Origin: Nitrososphaerota archaeon
GTDB taxonomy: Archaea > Thermoproteota > Nitrososphaeria > Conexivisphaerales > UBA164
Assembly: GCA_009903795.1 (NCBI GenBank)
Contig: WYER01000031.1
Coordinates: forward strand, 1 to 40,079
DNA length: 40,079 nt
Reading direction: 5' to 3'
The notes beneath the pieces are model-generated. The model searched no databases. It was given only the letters and a program-made list of their open reading frames with translations, and was not told the origin of the DNA. The position numbers were made by a program, and so were the translations under genes. The first letter of the stretch is position 1, and the number at the start of each line of letters is the position of its first letter. This document shows, piece by piece, positions 7,918 through 15,129 of the stretch.

Positions 7918-8190
7918 TTAAAACAGTGTTTTGAATGTTTCTTTCAAAGCTTTTGTCCTTGAAAGGCTTTTGCGTTCTCTAAAGAAAACGTATCCACCTA
8001 GTATACTCCCGATAAAAATTGTTCCAAAAAATCCAGGGACGGCAATGGTAACAAATAAAGGCGCGAACGAAAGCGAATGAAGAACAAACAACCCCGATAC
8101 AAAAAGCACCCCAAACCAGAATAAAATAGCCTTTTTCATCCACACCACCTCATAATCCGCCTTCACTAACTCATCAACCTCAAAAATCAT
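7918..8190 (-). CDS. Small membrane protein, two TM helices
   Basis: The protein has 90 residues from ATG 8190. Two hydrophobic helices (~18-42 and ~45-66) are separated by a short turn, followed by a basic tail (RERKSLSRTKALKETFK). A TATA element (GGGTTTTTAAAGC) lies ~35 nt upstream, so there is a ~10-nt leader. A second start, ATG at codon 18 (8139), is preceded by GAGGTG at a 6-nt spacing, a better Shine-Dalgarno, and would give a 73-aa protein that begins directly with the first TM. Small two-TM proteins such as CedA1/CedA2 accompany the Sulfolobales CedA/CedB DNA importer. The resemblance here is of size, topology and context only. Confidence 0.65.
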   Translation of the reverse strand: MIFEVDELVKADYEVVWMKKAILFWFGVLFVSGLFVLHSLSFAPLFVTIAVPGFFGTIFIGSILGGYVFFRERKSLSRTKALKETFKTLF

Positions 8191-8267
8191 TTTTCACCAC
8201 AAAACAACATACGAAATCCGCTTTAAAAACCCATAACAAAAAATCTATAATCTAAACTAACATTTGA

Positions 8268-8319
8268 AAAAATAAAACAAAAAAAGAAAAAAGAAAAAGA
8301 AAAAAAGAAAAACAAAAAA
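8268..8319 (-). terminator. Long T-rich terminator downstream of the 62-aa gene
   Basis: The plus strand is almost pure A with scattered G. On the minus strand this gives ~45 nt of T runs just after the stop at 8320. Confidence 0.45.
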
Positions 8320-8508
8320 TCAATACACAAGTACTTTTTTGTATCCATGCATCTCAAGAAACTTTTCTGCTTCTGTTAACGAACTGAACGATTTTTCACC
8401 AAAAAAATCGTACACGAAGATTTGTCTCTTTTCCTGAAAAACAATTGCAAAGTATTTTTTGTTTTCTGTCATCCACTTTTCTACTTGTATGTCTGCTTTA
8501 GCATTCAT
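8320..8508 (-). CDS. 62-aa protein, unknown function
   Basis: This is a small alpha/beta protein, MNAKADIQVEKWMTENKKYF onward, with a strand pair (YFAIVFQEKRQIFVYDFFG), a helix (LTEAEKFLEMHGY) and a final strand. No membrane segment or known motif is present. ATG 8508 follows a well-placed promoter (TTTTTAAAGGGAGTTC, 8525-8541) and a T-rich terminator follows the stop, so this short gene is well supported as a separate transcription unit. It lies just downstream of the VirB4-like operon on the same strand. Function unknown. Confidence 0.7.
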   Translation of the reverse strand: MNAKADIQVEKWMTENKKYFAIVFQEKRQIFVYDFFGEKSFSSLTEAEKFLEMHGYKKVLVY

Positions 8509-8542
8509 TGTACCTTATAATAAGAACTCCCTTTAAAAACCC
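8509..8542 (-). promoter_or_regulatory. Promoter block, copy 1 of a repeated type
   Basis: GGTTTTTAAAGGGAGTTC followed by TTATTATAAGGTACA ends immediately before ATG 8508. Near copies precede 7802/7883 and the leaderless TTG 23919. A looser version precedes GTG 39298. Confidence 0.6.
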
Positions 8543-8565
8543 AAAACCCCCGTTCTTTGCAAAAA

Positions 8566-10407
8566 TCAGCGCGGTTTTGTCGTGTACCTCGCAAGCTCCT
8601 CTTCAAGCACGTAGTTATAGAAAGGAACTTTCCCTTCAGGAGTGCTTATGATACCATAGCCCGGTTTCGAGGAAAGGATGAATTTCGACTCGTCCTCCGA
8701 AAGGTTCAGCATCGTGTTCAACTTTTCAAGCGACGCGGAATCCTGCCTCAGAATGATCTTAGTAGCCGAGTTCTCTATCAAAATTCTTCCAGGACCGTTA
8801 GCAAAATCCGAAACGAGCTGTGATGCAAGAATGAAAGAAACCCCGTAGTGCCTCCCAGTCCTCGCGATTTCAGGAATGTATTCGACAGCCATCGGAAAGA
8901 AAGGTTTGCCAGTCCTCGGGTTTGTTTCCACAAAAGCCCATCCTTCATCTACCACAATGAATTTCCTCCGAGAACGTATTTTTTCTTGTTTTACAGTGCT
9001 CCAAACGAGAGCAAGCAATAAGAACGCGACCCCATCCCTCACGAAATTAGAAGGTATGTCCGAAAGAACGAAAACTGCTCTATCATAAAGTTCAAGTTCT
9101 TTTCCAGTAAAGAACCTCATAAAAGGCTCTAATTCAGTTTCAAGCCTTTTCCTCAAATTTCCGTCAGCCTTAGAAATCAAATCACGAACGGTTTTTGCCT
9201 CCTTTGAAAGTGCAAAAAGTTCTATCGCTTCTTCAGAGCCTTCTTCGATTTTTGCTATCGTTCTTATGAATTCGCCTGCGTCCCTTTTGCTTTCAAAAAC
9301 GAGAAACGGGTCTAAAGGAAATTCGCCTTCTTCAAACCTAAAAACCTGAGCACCTATATCTTTTGCGAGCGAAGTTTCAAAAGTACCGTCCGAGCCTAGA
9401 GCGTATTCTGGCTTTACTATCGAGTCAAAAATATACATGATAGCGCGGTCGTCCTTCTGTGCGAGTCTTGAAAGCCATACCTTGAGCAAAAGAGATTTTC
9501 CGTAGCCTGTTAAACCTAAGATTGAAACGTTGTAGTTCTCTCTTTCAAACACGTCAAAAATAACTGCGTTCCCTGTGAAAAGGTTTGTGCCTAAGAACAC
9601 GCCTTCTGGGTCTATTAAATCCATTCCTGCGAAAGGGAAGAAAGGAGCGATGCCTGAAGAAGTTACGTAAAGCCACCTTCCTTGAGCCCACGAAGGAGGT
9701 TTCAAATAATAAAGCGCGTCCTGAACGTAATTAGGTCCCTCTAAAAAATCCATCGCTTTCAAAAGTTCTATTGACTTATCGTGAAGTTCTTTCATGTTTG
9801 CACCTTTTACCGTAATGACAAGGCGAATTTTGAACAACTTTTCAAGCCCCGAAGCGATGTTATACCTTGCTTTTTCCAAAGATTGTAAGTAAAGCTGAAG
9901 CGAAGGATCTGCCCTGTCCCCGAGCATTTTAACCTTTTCGTTTAGAGAGTGATACTGCTTTTCAATTATTCGCGCGTTTGAAGTAGGTTGAATGTCCAAG
10001 CGTATTTCGTGAGAAACGTCGTAAACGCGCGTAAGAAAGCCGTAGGGCAACACTTTTGGGAGCGCGTATGCATTGAAAGATCTCGCAAACCCGTCCTTTA
10101 GAATCATGAAGTTACGCACGACGCCTTTGATCTCTAATCTAGGGATTTCGCTAACTTTCACGAAACGAAAGTCAGAAGACGCAAGAACACTGTCGATGTT
10201 CTCTTCGCTCGCAATGAAATATCTTTTGTAAGGTTGCCGAATAATAAGATCACGCACGGGAACCTCGTTTATTGCGGTCGTGATAAAGAACGAAGCAGGA
10301 GCCGTAAGCGAGTTCACGAGGCGAACGAAGTCCGAAATAACGGCTTGCTGTTCTTCTTCTCTTAGATTGAAAAAATTCACAGGCTTAAGCTCGTAGAAAT
10401 CAACCAT
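8566..10407 (-). CDS. VirB4/CedB-like HerA-FtsK superfamily ATPase
   Basis: This 613-aa conjugation-type ATPase has an N-terminal ~270-residue domain typical of VirB4/TrbE. Then come Walker A GLTGYGKSL (~298-306), an insertion region, and Walker B KFIVVDEGWAF (~482-492). The downstream RTGRHYGVSFILASQ strand is usual for VirB4. Proteins of this type power DNA or pilin movement in type IV secretion; the archaeal relatives CedB and TedB drive DNA import. ATG 10407 overlaps the preceding gene by 8 bp, so translation is probably coupled in the 11.9-8.6 kb operon. With VirB6-like and VirB11-like genes nearby it forms the core of a transfer machine. The family is firm; direction of DNA movement cannot be told from sequence. 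Confidence 0.9.
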   Translation of the reverse strand: MVDFYELKPVNFFNLREEEQQAVISDFVRLVNSLTAPASFFITTAINEVPVRDLIIRQPYKRYFIASEENIDSVLASSDFRFVKVSEIPRLEIKGVVRNFMILKDGFARSFNAYALPKVLPYGFLTRVYDVSHEIRLDIQPTSNARIIEKQYHSLNEKVKMLGDRADPSLQLYLQSLEKARYNIASGLEKLFKIRLVITVKGANMKELHDKSIELLKAMDFLEGPNYVQDALYYLKPPSWAQGRWLYVTSSGIAPFFPFAGMDLIDPEGVFLGTNLFTGNAVIFDVFERENYNVSILGLTGYGKSLLLKVWLSRLAQKDDRAIMYIFDSIVKPEYALGSDGTFETSLAKDIGAQVFRFEEGEFPLDPFLVFESKRDAGEFIRTIAKIEEGSEEAIELFALSKEAKTVRDLISKADGNLRKRLETELEPFMRFFTGKELELYDRAVFVLSDIPSNFVRDGVAFLLLALVWSTVKQEKIRSRRKFIVVDEGWAFVETNPRTGKPFFPMAVEYIPEIARTGRHYGVSFILASQLVSDFANGPGRILIENSATKIILRQDSASLEKLNTMLNLSEDESKFILSSKPGYGIISTPEGKVPFYNYVLEEELARYTTKPR

Positions 10408-10588
10408 TCTCGCTCCCTTCAGGCTTGATCATAAAAGGAAAACCGTGAAGCTCTAACAAAACGTGCTTGTCCTTTTTGTCCTTCACTGTTATTATGTTAT
10501 CTAGAATTTCAATGTCAAATTTATTGCTTTGTAAGGCAAAAAATACCTTTCCGTCCCCTGTGTAAACGATTACTTCAAATTCGCTCAT
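10400..10588 (-). CDS. 62-aa beta-rich protein, unknown function
   Basis: The protein is small and predicted mostly beta: alternating hydrophobic strands FEVIVYTGDGKVFFALQS, IEILDNIITVKD and HVLLELHGFPFMI. No membrane segment or known motif. It overlaps the VirB4 start by 8 bp, indicating co-translation. A TATA-like CTTTTTAAAGC (10616-10626 on the minus strand) lies ~30 nt upstream, so the VirB4 pair may also be transcribed separately from the TFB genes above. No function recognised; an accessory role to the VirB4-like ATPase is inferred from coupling. Confidence 0.7.
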   Translation of the reverse strand: MSEFEVIVYTGDGKVFFALQSNKFDIEILDNIITVKDKKDKHVLLELHGFPFMIKPEGSENG

Positions 10589-10589
10589 T

Positions 10590-10793
10590 TTATCTCAAGT
10601 TCAGATGTAAAGTTGCTTTAAAAAGCAAAAATAGAAAAGGCGAAGCAGGAATTTCCATGTGTTTTATATATTCCATCACGAAAGCGTAAAGCAAAATGCC
10701 GAGCATGAGCGTGATTATAATTTCAAGCAAAATCCAGAACCACGAGCGTTCTTTTTTCTTTTCACGAAAATATGGATAGCTCACAAAGGTCAC
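10590..10793 (-). CDS. 67-aa membrane protein
   Basis: This short protein has a basic N-terminus (REKKKERS), one strong TM helix (SWFWILLEIIITLMLGILLY, ~17-36) and a weaker hydrophobic segment near the end. Start GTG 10793 overlaps the TFB stop as GTGA, the classic coupling arrangement, so it is co-expressed with the TFB and probably VirB4. Its size and position next to a CedB-like gene recall the small membrane subunits CedA1/CedA2 of crenarchaeal DNA import. Sequence similarity cannot be judged here. Confidence 0.68.
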   Translation of the reverse strand: MTFVSYPYFREKKKERSWFWILLEIIITLMLGILLYAFVMEYIKHMEIPASPFLFLLFKATLHLNLR

Positions 10794-11560
10794 TTCTCAA
10801 ATTCTTCCGCGCGTAACAAAAGCCCGTTCATTATTTTGTTTTCCTTCATTCTTTTGATAGCCAAACGCATGTCCACTTCAGAAATCCCTAAGACTTCTGC
10901 AATTTCAAACTGCCTCAGTTTATGCCCGTTCTTCTGAGATGCGAGATAAAGAGAAGCCCCCGCGCCTACTATCGGGTTAATCCCTTGAGGCAAGCTTTCT
11001 GAAATTTTCAAAGCTTCACGAACGATGCCTTCTGAAACGCCTAATTTCGGAGCAAACAAAAGAATGTAATCTTTTGCAGTTTTCTTCGGAACCTTAATGC
11101 CTAATGCCAAACTGAGTTCTTTCACGTATTTGTAAATGTCGTGCTTTGAGACTTTGAACGTTCTCGAAAGCGTATCGTAAGAAATCGTAAAACCGTGAAT
11201 CCTTGAAGCAACGAGAACGAGCGCAAGCGAAAAAGCTTCTAAATCACCAAACCGATAACCTGTTTCAAGAACCTTCTTTTCAAGCGTTAATGCCTCTTCA
11301 CGAACGATTTCTGGAAGATGCAGAACCTCACAAATTTGTTGAACCCGCGCCCCATAACGAGCGTAAAAATCAACCGATTCGTGTTTTGCAATTCTTTCAG
11401 AAAATTTGAAACCATAAGCAGGAACGGAACCCAAAAGATCCTCCTTTCTCACGACGGGACTTTCTTCGGGCTCTTCAGGAAAAACGTAACCGCACGAAGC
11501 ACAAACGAATTCCCAGTCTACCTGCAAAATTTTAGAAGAACCACAAAGAGGACACTTCAA
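10790..11560 (-). CDS. Transcription initiation factor TFB paralogue (archaeal TFIIB family)
   Basis: The protein has 256 residues with an N-terminal zinc ribbon (CPLC-x13-CASC, ~3-22) and a short linker, then two cyclin-like repeats. The second repeat contains NPIVGAGASLYLASQ, the signature found in TFB/TFIIB. It is shorter than chromosomal TFBs (~300 aa). TTG 11560 is the only start that overlaps the upstream stop (TTGA) and keeps the zinc ribbon. TFB recruits RNA polymerase to TATA/BRE promoters, so a mobile-element copy could direct transcription to the element's own stereotyped promoters (inference). It sits in the middle of the transfer operon, between a nuclease-like gene and a small membrane protein. 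Confidence 0.88.
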   Translation of the reverse strand: MKCPLCGSSKILQVDWEFVCASCGYVFPEEPEESPVVRKEDLLGSVPAYGFKFSERIAKHESVDFYARYGARVQQICEVLHLPEIVREEALTLEKKVLETGYRFGDLEAFSLALVLVASRIHGFTISYDTLSRTFKVSKHDIYKYVKELSLALGIKVPKKTAKDYILLFAPKLGVSEGIVREALKISESLPQGINPIVGAGASLYLASQKNGHKLRQFEIAEVLGISEVDMRLAIKRMKENKIMNGLLLRAEEFEK

Positions 11561-11904
11561 CGTTTCTCACCCAAAAGCGCTTCGAAAAACTTAGTCACGA
11601 GCAAATTTCTCACTTCAGGATAGTTCTTGTGCTTGTAGACGTATTCTGCAGGAAAAGTCCACACGTACCCGTGCCTCGCAAAATAAAACCCAGCTTCCCT
11701 CACTTCAGGAAAAGAACCGTGTTCGCGCGAAATCTGAGCAAGCACTAAGTAACCCACAATCTGTCCCCAATAATACTTCGTGATTTCGCACTCGTGAACC
11801 GTCTTAATGTCTATCAAAGCATCACCCCGCAATAAGTCAGCGTCCGCGCGGTCTTGAAAGAGCGCTTTCACTTTCGGGTCTTGAATGTATTTAGAAAAGT
11901 CCAC
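11557..11904 (-). CDS. PD-(D/E)XK nuclease-like protein, 5' end separated by IS insertion
   Basis: GTG 11904 gives 115 residues, but the frame stays open upstream to the IS junction at 11934, adding FEFPKRWILD. The core GDALIDIKT with a following Tyr/Gln-rich helix (ITKYYWGQIVGYLVL) looks like the D...(D/E)xK and QxxxY motifs of Cas4/RecB-type nucleases, with Asp in the usual Glu position. Joining the flank beyond the IS (at 13426) restores an in-frame start, giving M-N-Y-K-F-E-F-P-K-R. So the TnpB element probably landed four codons into the gene. Expression may now rely on GTG 11904 or read-through. Its stop overlaps the TFB start, so it heads the TFB-VirB4 operon. Nuclease call is moderate. 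Confidence 0.6.
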   Translation of the reverse strand: MDFSKYIQDPKVKALFQDRADADLLRGDALIDIKTVHECEITKYYWGQIVGYLVLAQISREHGSFPEVREAGFYFARHGYVWTFPAEYVYKHKNYPEVRNLLVTKFFEALLGEKR

Positions 11905-11934
11905 ATCTAGAATCCAGCGCTTCGGGAATTCAAA

Positions 11935-13425
11935 CTGACCTCCTCCCCGCCTTAAAAGGCGAGGGTTCCCTGAGGTCTCAAGGGTTACACCCCTTTAATG
12001 GGTGCTACTCTGTTGTGATCTACTATGAAAGATATAGGCTTCTTTATTTTTGAAACGATTACGTTCACTGCTTTTTTGAGAATGTTCAAAGCGCCGTTGA
12101 GGTCTGAATGAAGCCTGTGTCCTTTAGGGCAAATAACTATTCCCCTAGGTCTTCTTTCGACTTCTACATTATCATGATAAGCACAGTACTTTGAAGTATT
12201 ATACTCAACTACTTCAAACACTTTCATGCCATATTCTTGAGCCTTAAGTTCTATTGCATCCATTAACTTGCGATAAGACCACACATTTACTGTGTACTTA
12301 TTGCCCTTCTCCTGAGCTATCTCAAAAGGGTAGCCTAAGTATATAGTTGAAACGCCTAGCCCATGCAACTCTTTTATTAAGTGTGAAGCTAAGTTCCTGT
12401 ATAAGTGACGAAGCCTTCTCCTTAATTTCCCGTGCAACCTCCTCTTCTCTTTTAATAGCTCTTCATATGCTTCAAGTTCGCCCATGTTTTTCGTTTTGTC
12501 AGCTAACGATTGTACTTCTGCTATCTTCTTTTCAAAGTAGAAATAATCCTCCTTAGTCCTAACGCCTTTGTACAGCAACCAAGTTCCGTCTTCTACTATT
12601 ACGCTTGCCAAAACGTTAATGCCTAAGTCTATTGAAGCCATTTTGTTTCCTTTAGGCGATTCAACTTGAACGCTTTTCCTTTCACCGTGAACGATATATT
12701 TGCTTTTATTTCCCTTTTTAGTTATTTCAACTCCTACATCAACAGGGATTGAAGCGTACCATGCGTTCTTAGTTTCGTCGTAGTATATCTCAAGCCTACC
12801 TTGCTTTCCGTACCACTTTAACCTGCCTACGAAATAAATTTCAAGCTCAAAGTCCTTGAGGATTAACTTATGGTTCTGCTCGTCCACAACGTACCTGTCT
12901 TGTCTTATCACGAGCATTAGCTTTCTCTTCTTTGTTTCCCTGTCTTTCCAATATGAAGGTGGGCTAACGCGTTTCATGAATGGCGGTAACTTTCCTTCTT
13001 TCTTCAGCTTTAGCAAGGAAAAGAATGAGTGCCAAGCTTCGTTGTTCTTTTTCATGACTGCTTGAGCATTAGCGCTACCTAATTTATCCTTATACTTTTC
13101 ATAGTATTTGTCCTGCGTTGTATCGAAGTCCACGTGATGTTGCTGGAAGAATTGTTGCCTCCTTTCGTAGTTAATTTCATTAAAGAGTTTTGCTGATATG
13201 TTCGCTAACTTCTTAAGCTTTCTTTCTTGAAAACCGTTCGGGAGAAGACGCACAACGTTTGTCCTCTTATTTGAATACGTAACTTCGTAGATGCCCTCCT
13301 CTGGCATTGCGGAAGAATTCGGCTCCCGCTCCTCATGTCCTAAGAGTTGACCAGAGGAGAGCATTTCAAAACAAAAATAGCAGTTTTAATTTAAAAGCTT
13401 TTGCCCCGCCCTAGAAGGGACGAGG
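11935..13425 (-). mobile_element. IS200/IS605-type element carrying only tnpB
   Basis: The element is ~1.49 kb. Its right end is the hairpin CTGACCTCCTCCCCGCC/TTAAAAGGCGAGGG (11935-11961). Its left end is the hairpin GCCTCGTCCCTTCTAGGGCGGGG (on the minus strand, 13403-13426). There is no tnpA, so movement would depend on a partner in trans. The 3' part of tnpB plus the right end is where a reRNA/omega RNA would be made, with a guide reading into the flank at 11934 and below. No target duplication is seen, as expected for this family. Removing it restores a plausible N-terminus for the interrupted nuclease-like gene. Confidence 0.75.
11985..13364 (-). CDS. tnpB: TnpB RNA-guided nuclease (IS605 family OrfB)
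   Basis: This 459-aa protein has a helical N-terminal half and a RuvC-like domain with its three acidic positions: SIDLGIN (~245), GYPFEIAQ (~345) and HSDLNGALNIL (~420). The zinc-finger region between them reads KYCAYHD ... ICPKGHRL, so the usual CxxC pairs are CxxH and CxxxH. That may be a variant metal site or a weakened finger. TnpB is an RNA-guided endonuclease that cleaves the donor site after excision and promotes element retention. The frame is intact, so the protein may be active. A degenerate relative lies at 34545-34817 and derived end sequences at 1389 and 17275. Confidence 0.9.
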   Translation of the reverse strand: MLSSGQLLGHEEREPNSSAMPEEGIYEVTYSNKRTNVVRLLPNGFQERKLKKLANISAKLFNEINYERRQQFFQQHHVDFDTTQDKYYEKYKDKLGSANAQAVMKKNNEAWHSFFSLLKLKKEGKLPPFMKRVSPPSYWKDRETKKRKLMLVIRQDRYVVDEQNHKLILKDFELEIYFVGRLKWYGKQGRLEIYYDETKNAWYASIPVDVGVEITKKGNKSKYIVHGERKSVQVESPKGNKMASIDLGINVLASVIVEDGTWLLYKGVRTKEDYFYFEKKIAEVQSLADKTKNMGELEAYEELLKEKRRLHGKLRRRLRHLYRNLASHLIKELHGLGVSTIYLGYPFEIAQEKGNKYTVNVWSYRKLMDAIELKAQEYGMKVFEVVEYNTSKYCAYHDNVEVERRPRGIVICPKGHRLHSDLNGALNILKKAVNVIVSKIKKPISFIVDHNRVAPIKGV

Positions 13426-13635
13426 CTTGTAGTTCATTTTGTCATAACGAACGCGAACATAGATCTGTTTGAATATTATGAAGGAGAAAAAGAACCTTTG
13501 AGAAGCATCAGCATCGCAGTTTGCATTCAAGGTGTATCTACGGATGAAAAGGTAGACATTATTTTCAAGCTGAACAAACTACTATATATTTCGCTTCCAG
13601 ACGTCCCTGCACATTTTATATATGAGTGCCCGTGA
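13426..13635 (+). pseudogene. 3' fragment of a small gene cut by the TnpB element
   Basis: The plus-strand frame is open from the IS left end to TGA 13633-13635 and encodes ~67 residues (HFVITNANIDLFEYYEG onward). Its C-terminal 45 residues resemble the broken gene at 24037: RSISIAVCI / HRSIAVEIC, then I-x-x-LNK-L, then a Pro/Ala stretch and a final (E)YE. It has no start codon, so it appears truncated at its 5' end. The gene family is unknown. It occurs twice here and both copies are broken. It converges with the membrane protein gene ending at 13653. Confidence 0.55.
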
Positions 13636-13652
13636 ACAATTTTGCACGATCT

Positions 13653-14906
13653 TCAAGACAGCACAGTTTTTTCGCGAATTGAAACAAACCAGCTCTCGAA
13701 TTCAGGCTTATTATTTTCAAGAATAACCCCGTTCTGCCTAAAATACTTCGTAGCGTCGTCACTTACAAAAATCCTTATCCGAGAACCGTCGAAATAAACA
13801 TCAACAGCACCTCTTTTAGGAAAAGCAAGAAGGCTCTGTTGCGAAAGTTTTGGAAATGAAACAGCTTCAAGAATCTCATTAGACGCTTCTTCTTGAATAC
13901 CCCACGGCTGTATCGCTTCAACCCTTTCGCCTAAGAAATTCAAAGTCCTGCCTGTCGAAGGAAGGGACAAGAAAGAAGGAAGCGTGCGCGGAGTTGCAAA
14001 AAAGAACGGAGGCTCGACACGCGTTCCGAAATAGTTAGGATAAGCGAACGCAGGTCTTTCGTGTTGCACAAGCCAATAGAAAAGCGCGGGGTTTTGAGTT
14101 TCAAAAACTACTAAGTGATCTAACTCATCCGAAGCCGTCGCGTGAATTTCATAAGGGTCTCCTTCAACAATCCCGAATATTGAAATCGCAAACACGTTCG
14201 AAGACAAAAGCTCGTTCACTTTCTTAATACGATCATCCAAAGTCGAAGCCCAAACGAGAGGCAAAGGCTTATACTGAAGCATACCCTTTTCGTTCAAAAG
14301 CTTCCACTTTAAAAACTCGAGATACTGTTGCGGATGAACCTCCTGAAAGAAAATTTGCACAAACATACGCTCATTTGAAGACTCAGCAAAAGAAATGAGC
14401 TGATCTATAAAAGGCGTTTTTGTCTCGGGCAAAGACATAATGTGAACATCTTTCAAGCCGAAATAAAACATTCTAAAAGTAGGCTCCACGGGGGTCGGAG
14501 ATGCATTCGTTTGCTCTGAAGGTGTTTGCGAAACGGACTGAGGAGGAATACACGCGTGACCTTTGCGTGGATAAGGCAAAACGTAAAGACGTGAAGACGA
14601 AGCGGGAATTCCTAAGAACGCGGGCAAAGAAAGGACAACCGCAAGAGAACCGACTAACTGTAAGATAAGACTTTCGTAAAGCCCGAAAAAGAGCGCAATA
14701 ATGCTAAGCACTAAGCCTGAAAGAGTAATAAAAAGCCACGCGCGGTTAGAAGGCTCGTTCTTAGAGAGAACGTAATTCATTCCTAACGCGCGAAATATTT
14801 CATTCCACGACGTTCGCTTGCAGAGGTGAAAAGGACGCGAAAGGTCAAAACGATAGAGTAAGAAATAACCTCCAGCAATAATGAGAACAAATATAGGGAA
14901 TTGCAT
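13653..14906 (-). CDS. Three-TM protein with large soluble domain, transfer region
   Basis: This 417-aa protein has TM segments at ~3-19, ~58-77 and ~79-98, a Pro/Ser/Thr linker (~115-140), then a ~270-residue soluble alpha/beta domain without a Walker motif. The soluble part has VFAISIFGIVEGDPYEI and a C-terminal strand pair (VDVYFDGSRIRIFVSDD). This organisation (small membrane domain plus cytoplasmic or external domain) would suit a VirB8-like or coupling-like component, but no family motif is recognised. ATG 14906 has TTTTAACC/TTTTTAAG ~20-28 nt upstream, implying a leaderless mRNA. It is the first gene of the minus-strand transfer block. Confidence 0.72.
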   Translation of the reverse strand: MQFPIFVLIIAGGYFLLYRFDLSRPFHLCKRTSWNEIFRALGMNYVLSKNEPSNRAWLFITLSGLVLSIIALFFGLYESLILQLVGSLAVVLSLPAFLGIPASSSRLYVLPYPRKGHACIPPQSVSQTPSEQTNASPTPVEPTFRMFYFGLKDVHIMSLPETKTPFIDQLISFAESSNERMFVQIFFQEVHPQQYLEFLKWKLLNEKGMLQYKPLPLVWASTLDDRIKKVNELLSSNVFAISIFGIVEGDPYEIHATASDELDHLVVFETQNPALFYWLVQHERPAFAYPNYFGTRVEPPFFFATPRTLPSFLSLPSTGRTLNFLGERVEAIQPWGIQEEASNEILEAVSFPKLSQQSLLAFPKRGAVDVYFDGSRIRIFVSDDATKYFRQNGVILENNKPEFESWFVSIREKTVLS

Positions 14907-14975
14907 GAAAAAGAGTACGGTTAAAACTTAAAAATCAAAAGGCAATTATGCTTATCTTTGAAGTAACAATAATGT

Positions 14976-15040
14976 TAACAATTGATAACAAATGATAACT
15001 AGTCAACTTAATCTGCTAACAATTGATAACAAATGATAAC
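14976..15040. repeat. Two perfect 24-bp direct repeats (iteron/operator-like)
   Basis: TAACAATTGATAACAAATGA plus TAAC occurs at 14976-14999 and again at 15017-15040. Partial forms (CTAACAAAAGTTAACAGG, GATAACAATGG) continue to the RHH start at 15130. The 41-bp spacing puts the two copies on about the same helical face. They are probable binding sites for the adjacent RHH protein. The whole 14907-15129 gap is otherwise non-coding. Confidence 0.6.
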
Positions 15041-15129
15041 ACATATATTATGAACTTGCCCAACATAAATCAAAAGCTCACGATAAAGTTATAAATTTCC
15101 TGCTAACAAAAGTTAACAGGGTGATAACA

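Noticed and set aside
13653-14906. VirD4-type coupling protein
   Set aside because: The three-TM N-terminus is suggestive, but no Walker A or B motif is present in the soluble domain.
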